This document shows, piece by piece, positions 54,886 to 62,910 of a DNA stretch of 64,000 bases. Made by a program: the position numbers and the translations under genes. The notes beneath the pieces were generated by a model. That model searched no databases, was not told the origin of the DNA, and worked only from the letters and a program-made list of their open reading frames with translations. Numbering within the stretch: position 1 is the first letter of the stretch; every line of letters starts with the position of its first letter. This stretch comes from Sva-07 sp963716095. Its GTDB lineage: Bacteria > Actinomycetota > Acidimicrobiia > Acidimicrobiales > Ilumatobacteraceae. The DNA is taken from assembly GCA_963716095.1 (NCBI GenBank), contig CAVQSV010000015.1, positions 180,759 to 244,758 of the forward strand. Direction: 5' to 3'.

Positions 54886-55338
54886 TCAGCTGGAGAGCTT
54901 TTCGAGCATCGCCTTCATCTGTGCGTGGACGGCATTGATCGCCTGCAGCGGCCGCATCATCACCTTGAACTCGGTGATCTGGCCGTGGTCGTCGCAGGTG
55001 ATGATGTCGACGCCGTTCGCGTACTTGCCGTCGACCGTGGTCTCGAACTCCAACATGGCGTGGTTGCCCTGCAGGATCTCCTTGACGTAGCGGAAGCCAC
55101 CGTCCGTCGACGGTGAGGTCACGGCGTCGGCGACGTCGCCGTCGTTGCCTCCGAGTGTGCCGCCGGCGGCAGTGAGGTACAGCTTGGTGATCTCGCGGCC
55201 CTCCTGCGGGGTGAAGACGATGGGGGAGAGGAAGACGCAGTCCTCGTGAAGTATCGAGTCGAGCCCGCCGGGGAGGTCGCCGCGCATGTGGCGGTGCCAG
55301 TTGTGGATGCAGGTCTCGATCGGTGCGGTGGTGCTCAT
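54886..55338 (-). CDS. NTF2-like (SnoaL-type) protein
   Basis: The 150-residue protein has the cone-shaped NTF2-like fold pattern: ETCIHNWHRHMRGDLPGGLD SILHEDCVF, GREITKLYLTAAGG, FRYVKEILQGNHAMLEFETT, VDGKYANGVDIITCDDHGQI, TEFKVMMRPLQAINAVHAQM. Members include ketosteroid isomerases, epoxide hydrolases and cyclases, plus many binding proteins. The location beside a P450 fits a role in lipid or steroid metabolism, but no catalytic residue set is conclusive. It is convergent with the P450 gene, 15 bases apart. Confidence 0.8.
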   Translation of the reverse strand: MSTTAPIETCIHNWHRHMRGDLPGGLDSILHEDCVFLSPIVFTPQEGREITKLYLTAAGGTLGGNDGDVADAVTSPSTDGGFRYVKEILQGNHAMLEFETTVDGKYANGVDIITCDDHGQITEFKVMMRPLQAINAVHAQMKAMLEKLSS

Positions 55339-55373
55339 GGCTCGAACGTAGCGTGCGAACGTAGCGTGGGGGT

Positions 55374-55901
55374 GTGGAGCCGACCGTTGGGGCGTTGATC
55401 GAGGCATACGGGTTCGAGCCGCTGCCGGTGGAGGGCACCCTGTTCGCCAGCACCTACCGGTCGTCGACGTCGTTGCCCGACGGCGACCCGGTCGGCACTG
55501 CCATGATCGGGATGTACGCCCACGATCCGCTGAGCCGGTCGCTGTTCCATCGGTTGCCACACGACGAGGTCTGGCACTTCTACGGCGGCGACCCGATCCG
55601 CCTCGTGCTGCTGTGGCCCGGCGGTGAGGTCACCGAGGTGTGGCTCGGCGCCGACGTGTTCGCGGGTCAGCGAGTCCAGACCGTGATTCCCGCCGGCGTG
55701 TGGCAAGCCGGCGAGCTGTCACCGGACGGGACCTACGGGTTGTTCGGTTGCACCATGGCACCGGGATTCACCGGAGCCGGCTTCGAGGGTGGCCGCCGCA
55801 GCGAACTGCTGCGCAGCCACCCTTCGGCTCGGGCCGACATCGACCGGCTGGCAGTACCCGACGACGACGAGGCAGCGATGCCCGACGGCTTCGCCACGTG
55901 A
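55374..55901 (+). CDS. DUF985 cupin protein
   Basis: The 175-residue cupin-fold protein of the DUF985 family has VGALIEAYGFEPLPVEGTLF ASTYRS, SRSLFHRLPHDEVWHFYGGD, LVLLWPGGEVTEVWLGADV, VQTVIPAGVWQAGELSPDGT and GLFGCTMAPGFTGAGFEGG. The His-Glu pattern of HDEVWHFYGG and the WQAGE segment match the cupin metal site of the family. Function is unknown. A GTG start at 55374 lies 35 bases from the divergent NTF2-like gene. The stop codon falls inside an 18-base tandem repeat. Confidence 0.85.
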   Translation: MEPTVGALIEAYGFEPLPVEGTLFASTYRSSTSLPDGDPVGTAMIGMYAHDPLSRSLFHRLPHDEVWHFYGGDPIRLVLLWPGGEVTEVWLGADVFAGQRVQTVIPAGVWQAGELSPDGTYGLFGCTMAPGFTGAGFEGGRRSELLRSHPSARADIDRLAVPDDDEAAMPDGFAT

Positions 55902-55947
55902 CACACCGAGGGGACGTGACACGCCGAGGCCACGTGACACGCCGGCC
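55894..55947. repeat. 18-base tandem repeat, three copies, over the DUF985 stop codon
   Basis: Units at 55894-55911, 55912-55929 and 55930-55947 share the core ACGTGACAC.CCGAGG (the last unit ends GCCGGCC). The first contains the stop codon of the DUF985 gene. The repeat sits between that gene and the convergent thioredoxin gene. Confidence 0.85.
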
Positions 55948-55969
55948 TGCGCCCGGCTGGTAGCCGGGG

Positions 55970-56344
55970 TCAGTCGGACTGCTTCGCCTGCTCTTCGGCG
56001 ATCTGGCGACGGACATCGTCCATGTCGATCTCCTTGATCTGGCCGATCAGGTCGTCGAGGGCGTGGGCGGGCAGCGCGCCGGGCTGGGAGAACAGCACCA
56101 CGTTGTCGCGGATCGCCATCAAGGTGGGAATCGAGCGGACGTTGAAGTGGCCGGCGAGTTCCTGCTGGGCGTCGGCGTCGACCTTGCCGAACACGATGTC
56201 GTCGTGCTGCTCGGCGGCAGCTTCGAAGACCGGCCCGAACTGACGGCACGGCCCGCACCACTCGGCCCAGAAATCGACGAACACGGTGTCGTTGTCGTTG
56301 ATCGTCTGCTCGAAGTTGTCGATGGTCAGGTCGATGGTGGCCAT
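55970..56344 (-). CDS. trxA: Thioredoxin
   Basis: This 124-residue thioredoxin has the active site VFVDFWAEWCGPCRQFGPVF (WCGPC) and the cis-Pro loop FNVRSIPTLMAIRDN. A C-terminal helical extension (IKEIDMDDVRRQIAEEQAKQ) exceeds the canonical ~108 residues by about 15. It reduces disulphides of cytosolic proteins, and could be the electron donor for the thioredoxin-type ArsC elsewhere in the window, although no gene link exists. The ATG at 56344 is used. It is convergent with the DUF985 gene. Confidence 0.93.
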   Translation of the reverse strand: MATIDLTIDNFEQTINDNDTVFVDFWAEWCGPCRQFGPVFEAAAEQHDDIVFGKVDADAQQELAGHFNVRSIPTLMAIRDNVVLFSQPGALPAHALDDLIGQIKEIDMDDVRRQIAEEQAKQSD

Positions 56345-56445
56345 GATGCCGGTACTCCAATACTGCTGGGGGTATGTGTGCTTCGGTTTCAACCGGGCGT
56401 TCGTCCGAGGTATTCCGGGCGTCTCCCGAGCTGCCAACATGGGGC

Positions 56446-57382
56446 ATGGATCCGCTGACCTACCGAACGATCGCGGTGAACGATGTCGAGCTGGCGGTGT
56501 CGGTCACCAACGTCGGTGGCGAGCGCGGACTGGCGCTGTTGCTCCACGGCTTCCCCGAGCTCGCGTTCTCGTGGCGGTATCAGATCGCCGCGCTCGCAGA
56601 CGCCGGTTACGAGGTGTGGGCACCCAACCTGCGCGGCTACGGCGAATCGTCGAAACCGCCGAAGGTGGCCGACTACTCGATGGACTTCCTCCTCGCTGAC
56701 ATCGCCGCGCTGATCGATGCATCGGGTCGAGACGAGGTGACGCTCGTCGGGCACGACTGGGGAGCGGCGCAGGCGTGGATGTTCGCCATCCGGTCGGGTT
56801 CGACCGCTGCAGCGATTGGTGATCATGAACGTGCCGCATCCTGCCTGCATGCGCCGAGAGCTGCGCGGCGTCCGCCAGCTGCTCAAGTCGTGGTACATCT
56901 TCTTCTTCCAGATCCCGTGGTTGCCCGAGAAGCTGCTCTGCGCCCGACGTGCAAAGGCGGTCGGCGACGCCTTCACGAAGTCGGCGGTCGATCGATCGCG
57001 CTTTCCCGACGAGGTCACCGACGTGTACCGAGAAGCGGCACTCCGGCCCGGCGCAATGCGCTCGATGATCAACTACTACCGGGCAGCGCTGCGTGGCGGC
57101 CGGGCGTCTGCCAATGAGGCGCTCCCGGTCATCGAGACGCCGACGCTGCTGGTGTGGGGGCTCGAGGACGTCGCCCTGTCGAAGGAGACCACCGACGGCA
57201 CCGACGACCACGTCACCGACCTCACGATGCGGTTCCTGCCCGGCGTGTCGCACTGGGTGCAGCAGGAGGCCCCCGAGGTGGTGAACGCCATGGTGCTCGC
57301 CTGGCTCGACGGCAAGCCGGTTCCCGAGGCGGACGACGTCGACTTCGAGCGACTCGACGAACCCGCGGTGGCGGCTCGCTGA
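56446..57382 (+). pseudogene. Epoxide-hydrolase-like alpha/beta hydrolase, one frameshift
   Basis: The N-terminal half has LALLLHGFPELAFSWRYQIA (oxyanion hole), NLRGYGESSKPPKVADYSMD and the nucleophile elbow VTLVGHDWGAAQAWMFAIR with Asp. A one-base shift near 56800 moves the rest to another frame: VIMNVPHPACMRRELRGVRQ, LKSWYIFFFQIPWLPEKLL, TPTLLVWGLEDVALSKETTD (acid) and RFLPGVSHWVQQEAPEVVNA (His). All catalytic parts exist, so a sequencing indel is likely. The protein would be ~311 residues, matching soluble epoxide hydrolases. A glutamine-synthetase-like gene follows 28 bases later. Confidence 0.82.
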
Positions 57383-57410
57383 TGTCGGTGCTCACCCGAC
57401 GGGGGACGTC

Positions 57411-58779
57411 GTGAACGTGAACGCCGGCATGCTCGGTCTCGATCAGCTCCGAGCGATGGCCGATGCCGGCGAGGTCGACACGGTGATCGTGGGGTTCGCC
57501 GACATGCAGGGCCGCCTCGTCGGAAAGCGGGTCTCGGCCCGTCTGTTCCTCGATCAGGTGGTCGACCACGGCGTCGAGTGCTGCGACTATCTGCTCGCCG
57601 TCGACGTCGACATGGACACCGTCGACGGCTACGAGCTGTCGAGCTGGGACTCCGGCTACGGCGACCTCGTCCTCACCCCGGATCTCACCACGCTTCGCCT
57701 CATCCCGTGGCTGCCCGGCACTGCACTCGTCATCGCCGACGTCAGCGGACACGACGCCACACCGACGAGCGTTGCGCCGCGCTCGATCCTGCAGGCCCAG
57801 GTGGCCCGGCTCACCGAGCGGGGGCTGGTCGCGTTCGCGGGGACCGAGCTCGAATTCCAGGTCTTCGACGACGGCTACCGCGAGGCGTTCGCCAAGGGGT
57901 ACGACGACCTCACCGCAGCGTCCGATCACAACATCGACTACTCGATCGGTGCGAGCAGCCGGATGGAGCCACTGATTCGGGCGATTCGACTCGGGATGGA
58001 CGGCGCCGGCATGTACTGCGAGGGGTCGAAAGGCGAGTGCAACCTCGGCCAGCAGGAGATCGCGTTCCGGTACGACGAGGTGATCGCCACCTGCGACAAC
58101 CACACGATCTACAAGAACGGGGCGAAGGAGATCGCCGACCAACACGGCAAGAGCCTGACGTTCATGGCGAAGTTCGACGAGCGGGAGGGCAACAGTTGCC
58201 ACATCCATCTCTCGATGCGAGCGGCCGACGGCTCCCCGGTGTTCGCAGATCCGGGTGGTCGGAATCGGATGTCACCGTTGTTCGAACACGCCGTGGCGGG
58301 GGTGCTGACGTCGATGCGCGAGCTGACGTTGCTGTTCGCGCCGAACATCAACTCCTACAAGCGGTTCGCTCGAGGGCAGCTTCGCGCCGACCGCCGTGGC
58401 GTGGGGGCTCGACAATCGGACGTGCGCAGTCCGGGTCGTCGGTCAGGGTGCATCGATGCGCATGGAACTGCGCGTGCCGGGCGGTGACGTCAACCCCTAC
58501 CTCGCGATCGCCGGAATGATCGCCGCAAGTCTCGATGGGATCGACCGAGGGCTCACCCTCGACGATCCGCTCGCCGGCAACGCCTACGAGGCGGAGGTCG
58601 AACACCTCCCAGCGACGCTTCGTGACGCCCTCGTGCTCTTCGAGGACTCAGCGCTGGCCCGGCGCGCCTTCGGTGACGACGTGGTCGATCACTATGCGAA
58701 CAATGCCCGCGTCGAAGTCGACGCGTTCGATTCGGCGGTGACCGACTGGGAACGCCACCGGGGCTTCGAGCGGCTCTGA
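57411..58779 (+). pseudogene. Glutamine-synthetase-family enzyme (GlnA3/4 or gamma-glutamylpolyamine synthetase-like), one frameshift
   Basis: This GS-fold ligase begins at a GTG (57411). Visible parts are VDTVIVGFADMQGRLVGKRV, FAGTELEFQVFDDGYREAF (Glu metal ligand), MYCEGSKGECNLGQQEIAFR (EGxxGQxE-type site), FMAKFDEREGNSCHIHLSM and NINSYKRFARG. An extra G in GAGGGCAG near 58375 shifts the frame; correcting it gives SFAPTAVAWGLDNRTCAVRV then GASMRMELRVPGGDVNPYLA. Full length would be ~456 residues. The divergence from type I GS suggests use of a polyamine or other amine rather than ammonia. Confidence 0.83.
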
Positions 58780-58816
58780 CGTCGACCGCGTCGGCGCAGA
58801 CCGTCGATGCGGCTCG

Positions 58817-59284
58817 TCAGCGCGAATCGTCGGTGCGGTCGGTGTTGGCGTTCGTGTCCTCGGCGAGCTTGGCGAGCTGCGCCTGTGCGGCGGCGAGCGA
58901 CGCCTCGATCCGGTCGAGGGTCTCGTTGTACCGCTTCTGATCGACAGCGTCCTGTTCCCGGGTCACCGCGTTGATGAGCATCGAGGTGATTCCGGCGGTG
59001 ATCACGGTGATCAGCGCAATCGACACGAGCATGACGACCGACGCGACGAAACGCCCGATGCCTGATGTCGGGGTGTTGTCGCCGTAGCCGACGGTCGTCA
59101 CCGTTTGGAGGGTGAACCACACAGCCGCACTGAACGTCGGATAGTTGTCCGAATCGAACAGCCGCATCAAGAGCGCACCGACCAGCACGAGGATCACCAT
59201 CGTGCTGATGATCGCTGCAGCTGCATATCGCACCGACGCCGGGTTTCTCTGAAAGCGAACGAAGGTACGCGTCAGGTAGCTCAT
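58817..59284 (-). CDS. Two-helix potassium channel
   Basis: The 155-residue protein has a pore-forming layout: an outer helix (AAAAIISTMVILVLVGALLM), a turret, the selectivity filter TLQTVTTVGYGDNTPTS (TVGYGD), an inner helix (FVASVVMLVSIALITVITAG) and a helical cytosolic tail (NETLDRIEASLAAAQAQLAK) that may form a coiled coil. It lacks RCK or cyclic-nucleotide domains, so gating is unknown. It is convergent with the GS-like gene. A hairpin precedes its start. Confidence 0.88.
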   Translation of the reverse strand: MSYLTRTFVRFQRNPASVRYAAAAIISTMVILVLVGALLMRLFDSDNYPTFSAAVWFTLQTVTTVGYGDNTPTSGIGRFVASVVMLVSIALITVITAGITSMLINAVTREQDAVDQKRYNETLDRIEASLAAAQAQLAKLAEDTNANTDRTDDSR

Positions 59285-59322
59285 GGCGTCATGATCGCCG
59301 TCTCATCCGATCGACGCAACGA

Positions 59323-59359
59323 CCCGCACCGGTGTCACGTTCGGCAACGAACGTGCGGG
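59323..59359 (-). terminator. Hairpin after the kinase-like gene
   Basis: ACGTTCG (59337-59343) and CGAACGT (59348-59354) pair perfectly around the tetraloop GCAA. An outer CCCGCAC/GTGCGGG pairing (59323-59329 with 59353-59359) can form as an alternative. It is positioned between the kinase-like gene stop (59365) and the K+ channel start (59284), both on the minus strand. Confidence 0.55.
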
Positions 59360-59364
59360 CGCCC

Positions 59365-60576
59365 TCAGTCCAGCCAATCGAGGACCCGGAGCTGGATCAG
59401 ATCCAGCAGCGAGTCACCGTCACCGGCGACGGTGGTGTCGAGCACGTCGGCGCTGCCGACGATTCGGTGGGCGAGCAGTTCCTTGGCGAGGTCACTGTCG
59501 CGCACCAGGTCGTCGAAGGGGTAGCCCGACACGCCTGCTGTGATCAGTGCGTCGTGATAGGTGCGCAGGAGTCGTTCCTCTTCGTCGCGGTGCTCTGCCG
59601 TGAGGGCGGTCGTGATGAAGTAGGCGACGTCGACCGCGGGGCGACCGATGGCCAGCGCCTGGAAGTCGAGCACCACGGTCTCGCCGCTCGGGCGGAACAG
59701 CACGTTGTCGAGCCGGAAGTCGCCGTGCAGCAGTGTCCACGGTTCGGCTGCGAGGGCAGCGCACAGCTCAGGGATCTGCTCCTGGATGGCGTCCAGGCGG
59801 TCCAGGACTCCGTCGCGGAGGCCCGGACCGAACCGTTCGACGAACTCGCTGCGGTTGCGGACGTAGCTGGCCTGGGCGACGCGAGGCACGGTGTCGACCG
59901 TCCAGATGTGCGGGTAGCTGTCGGTGAGGTCGCTGCGCATCCAGTTGGTTGCGTGGAACTGGGCGAGCACCTCGAGCGACGTGCGAGCGTCATCGAGCGA
60001 TCCGCCGAGTTGCTGAGTTGGCGGCCGGGCGTCGGCGATGTCCTCGATCACGAGGACGTAGCGTCGCTTGCTCCTGCCGGAGATCTTGAGGAACTGGGAG
60101 ATCAACCAGTTGATGCCGCCGACCGGGAGATGATCGAACAGAACGAGCAGCGGGCGTTGCATCCACGGCGCCGGATCCGGGTCCATTGCTCCGTAGAAGT
60201 ACCGTGGCATCGGCACGCCGAGCGTGGATCGCAGCGTCTGGTAGACCACGATCTCGCGTTCGTAGGATCGCAACGCGTCACCGGCAGCGAAGTTCTCCGG
60301 CACCTGCGTCGGCACCTTCACGATCACCGACCGAGGCAACTCCCCGCCGGTGCCACCCTCGTCCGTGCCGGTGGGGCGATCCCAGGTGAGGTGGCAGCGG
60401 TGCACCTCGCCCATGAAGCCGACGTCGATGCCGATCTCCTGGCGCTGCACCTTGGTCACCGTCGCTCCGGTGGCGAGCGCCTCGGTGAACCACGCTGCTG
60501 TCAGCTCCTCGGCCCGTTGTGGAATGTGCGGCCGTTCCTTGGGCCGACGACGCCAGCGGCGTGTGAACTTCCCCAT
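59365..60576 (-). CDS. Aminoglycoside phosphotransferase/EcKinase-like family protein
   Basis: The 403-residue kinase-like protein has LPRSVIVKVPTQVPENFAAG (Lys-bearing lobe), the catalytic loop TLLHGDFRLDNVLFRPSGET (HGDxxxxN) and the metal-binding VVLDFQALAIGRPAVDVAYF (Asp of DFQ). All three key residues are present, unlike in the hygromycin-kinase-like gene at 12593. The family is abundant in actinobacteria with lipid metabolism, and members of this group are annotated as ecdysteroid- or choline-kinase-like. The substrate is unknown. The N-terminus is strongly basic (TRRWRRRPKERPHIP). Confidence 0.87.
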   Translation of the reverse strand: MGKFTRRWRRRPKERPHIPQRAEELTAAWFTEALATGATVTKVQRQEIGIDVGFMGEVHRCHLTWDRPTGTDEGGTGGELPRSVIVKVPTQVPENFAAGDALRSYEREIVVYQTLRSTLGVPMPRYFYGAMDPDPAPWMQRPLLVLFDHLPVGGINWLISQFLKISGRSKRRYVLVIEDIADARPPTQQLGGSLDDARTSLEVLAQFHATNWMRSDLTDSYPHIWTVDTVPRVAQASYVRNRSEFVERFGPGLRDGVLDRLDAIQEQIPELCAALAAEPWTLLHGDFRLDNVLFRPSGETVVLDFQALAIGRPAVDVAYFITTALTAEHRDEEERLLRTYHDALITAGVSGYPFDDLVRDSDLAKELLAHRIVGSADVLDTTVAGDGDSLLDLIQLRVLDWLD

Positions 60577-60631
60577 GATTCCCCCTGCCGGGAACCTACT
60601 GGACAGCTGCGGGGGGTCTGTCGACCGGCGA

Positions 60632-60667
60632 GATCGGTGCGATCAGTGCGATCGGTTGGATCGGCGT
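60632..60667. repeat. 9-base tandem repeat GATCGGTGC-type, about four copies
   Basis: Units GATCGGTGC, GATCAGTGC, GATCGGTTG and GATCGGCGT run from 60632 to 60667 in the 190-base divergent gap between the kinase-like gene and the MBL gene at 60767. No promoter element was recognised in the same gap. Confidence 0.7.
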
Positions 60668-60766
60668 GGCTGGTGCTCTGGTGCGGCGATCGCTCGTCGG
60701 ATCGGGCACCATGATCGGGCGGGTCGATCACCGAGACCGCCACGTCGACGGGGGTCGACACTTCAC

Positions 60767-61908
60767 ATGCAGCACGATCATCACGACCACGCCAGTCACT
60801 CGCCGAACAGCAGTGGGCCCGACGTATCCGACTCATCCGACGTATTCGACGCGCCGCGCAAGCCGAAACAGGAGCAGGAGGACGCGACCACCGACGTCAC
60901 CGAAGTGGCGCCCGGAATCCTCAGGACGCAGTTGCCGATCAGCATGCCCGGGCTCGGACACGTCAACTGCTACGTGTTGGAGGACGAGCGTGGCATCGCC
61001 GTGGTCGATCCCGGTCTTCCCGGCCCGGAATCGTGGGATCACCTCGTCGATCGGATCGGCCGGGCCGGGTACCAGGTGTCCGACGTCCACACCGTGGTGG
61101 TCACCCATTCACATCCCGACCATTTCGGTGGGGCGATGCGGCTGCACCACGAAACCGGTGCGGACATCGTGACGCACGAGTCGTTTCGCACGATCTTCGA
61201 CACGTCCGAGCTCGACGACCACGAGGACTCCGAATCGCTCGACGTCAACTCGCCCGACGACCGGGCCGCGGCGATGGAGCGATACTTCGCGAAGCCGTCA
61301 CCGTGGGGTGGTCGTCGGGCCGGACCGTCGCCGGAGTTCATGGAACGGATGCGTACAGCCGGGTCGATGTTCACCACGCCTCGTCCCACCCAGCCGCTGG
61401 TCGACGGCCAGACGATCAAGTTGGCGCGGCGGAGTGGGTGGCGATGCACACGCCGGGCCACACCTACGATCATCTGTGTCTCTTCGACCCGGAGTTCGGG
61501 GTGGTGCTCACCGGCGACCACGTGTTGCCGACGATCACCCCGCACATCAGCGGGTTGACTCCGAATGCCGACCCGCTCGCGCTGTTCTTCGAGTCGTTGC
61601 ATCGGATGAACGGGCTCGACGGCGTCTCGGTTGCGCTGCCGGCGCACGGGCATCCGTTCACCGATCTCGGCGGCCGCGCCGAGCACATCATCGAGCATCA
61701 CGAGGATCGCCTCGACATCATCCGCAACGCCAGCCACGACCTGCCCGACGGCACCGTCGAGCAGTTCATGCGGGTGCTGTTCCGCGAGCGTTCGTGGGGC
61801 GAGATGGCCGAGAGCGAGACCTACGCACATCTCGAGCACCTCCGTGAGTTGGGCGAGATGCAGCGCTCCTTCGAGGAGGGCTTCGCCCGCTACGCCACCA
61901 CCGGCTGA
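60767..61908 (+). pseudogene. MBL-fold metallohydrolase, one frameshift
   Basis: The N-terminus is rich in His and Asp (MQHDHHDHASHSPNSSGPDV), followed by an MBL domain. The metal motif is VVVTHSHPDHFGGAMRL (HxHxDH), and HVNCYVLEDERGIAVVDPGL precedes it. Near 61430 a one-base loss shifts the frame; the continuation is AEWVAMHTPGHTYDHLCLFD (ligand His), FGVVLTGDHVLPTITPHISG (Asp) and VSVALPAHGHPFTDLGGRAE (last His). About 380 codons in total. The subfamily resembles glyoxalase-II/SoxH-like hydrolases acting on thioesters. Every metal ligand survives in one frame or the other, so sequence error is likely. Confidence 0.82.
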
Positions 61909-61935
61909 CCCCGCTCGAGCGCCCACCCCGGTGCG

Positions 61936-61977
61936 GCGATGAGCGAAGTGGTCGCATGAGGTCCGTTCGCTCATCGC
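61936..61977. terminator. 12-base-arm inverted repeat after the MBL gene
   Basis: GCGATGAGCGAA (61936-61947) and TTCGCTCATCGC (61966-61977) are perfect complements around an 18-base loop. It lies 28 bases after the MBL stop codon. Its outer nine bases are identical to the arm of the hairpin at 38189-38230. Confidence 0.6.
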
Positions 61978-61983
61978 TCGACG

Positions 61984-62033
61984 GTGCGAGGAGGTGCGAG
62001 GAGGTGCGGGCGGGTGCGGGCGGGTGCGGGCGG
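61984..62033. repeat. 10-base tandem repeat, five copies
   Basis: Two copies of GTGCGAGGAG are followed by three of GTGCGGGCGG. The array ends 64 bases upstream of the AAA_28 ATPase start and just after an inverted repeat. It lies in that gene's likely promoter or leader. Confidence 0.85.
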
Positions 62034-62097
62034 GTGCCGACGTCGAGGATTTCGCCCCTAGCGTGGGAGCGGATTCGACAACACAGTGGAAGACGCG

Positions 62098-62784
62098 ATG
62101 GAGCCGACTCGCATCGACCACACCCTGGCGACCGACGTGTCGCAACGTCACCGCCCGACCAGCCCGTTCCGGGTGGTGCTCACGGGAGGACCCGGTGGTG
62201 GCAAGACCACAGCAGCCGACCTGTTCCGGCGCGAGATCGGCAACAAGGTCATCGTGGTGCCCGAAGCGGCGACGCTGCTGTTCTCCGGCGGTTTCCCTCG
62301 ACCCGATCGGTCGGCGGCGCAACGGAGCGCACAGTCGGCGATCTACCAGGTGCAACGAAGCCTCGAAGACATCCAGTCAGCGCAGTATCCCGACCGCATC
62401 CTGCTGTGCGATCGGGGGACGGTCGACGGTGGGGCCTACTGGCCCGACGGCGCGGCCGACTTCTTCGAATCCGTCGAGTCGAGCCAGTCAGACGAGTTGC
62501 GCCGCTACGACGCCGTGATCTTCTTCGAGACCGCGGCGCTCGGCGGCCATGGGTTCGAGAGCGAGAACCGGTACCGCACCGAGTCGCAACAGCAGGCGAT
62601 CGATCTCGACGCGCGGCTGCGAGCGCTCTGGAGCCCGCATCCGCACTTCACGATCATCCCTCACGCGTCGTCGTTCTTCCGCAAGATGACCATCGGTCTC
62701 GGCATCCTCGAGAGCTTGATCGCGCAGCTCCCGACCCATCAACGCGCGACCGACCAACGCACGGTGGACGAGCCCACGCCCTGA
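62098..62784 (+). CDS. AAA_28-type P-loop ATPase/kinase-like protein
   Basis: The ~228-residue protein has Walker A FRVVLTGGPGGGKTTAADLF, a Walker-B-like RILLCDRGTVDGGAYWPDGA and the conserved NRYRTESQQQAIDLDARLRA LW helix. The pattern matches the AAA_28 family, related to the C-terminal kinase domain of NadR. Substrates of most members are unknown; a nucleoside-kinase-like role is plausible. The ATG at 62098 has GGAAG 7 bases upstream and is preferred over the in-frame GTG at 62086. A 10-base tandem repeat lies just upstream. Confidence 0.82.
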   Translation: MEPTRIDHTLATDVSQRHRPTSPFRVVLTGGPGGGKTTAADLFRREIGNKVIVVPEAATLLFSGGFPRPDRSAAQRSAQSAIYQVQRSLEDIQSAQYPDRILLCDRGTVDGGAYWPDGAADFFESVESSQSDELRRYDAVIFFETAALGGHGFESENRYRTESQQQAIDLDARLRALWSPHPHFTIIPHASSFFRKMTIGLGILESLIAQLPTHQRATDQRTVDEPTP

Positions 62785-62910
62785 CCGTTGCTGCCCGCTG
62801 CTGGCCGGTCAGGATTCGGAGCGGGGATCTGGCGCTCGGAGTCGTCACCGGGCATGTCGGTCGGTGAAGATGACGCCGTCCCGTCGCCTGTCACACGAGG
62901 TTCGATCACC

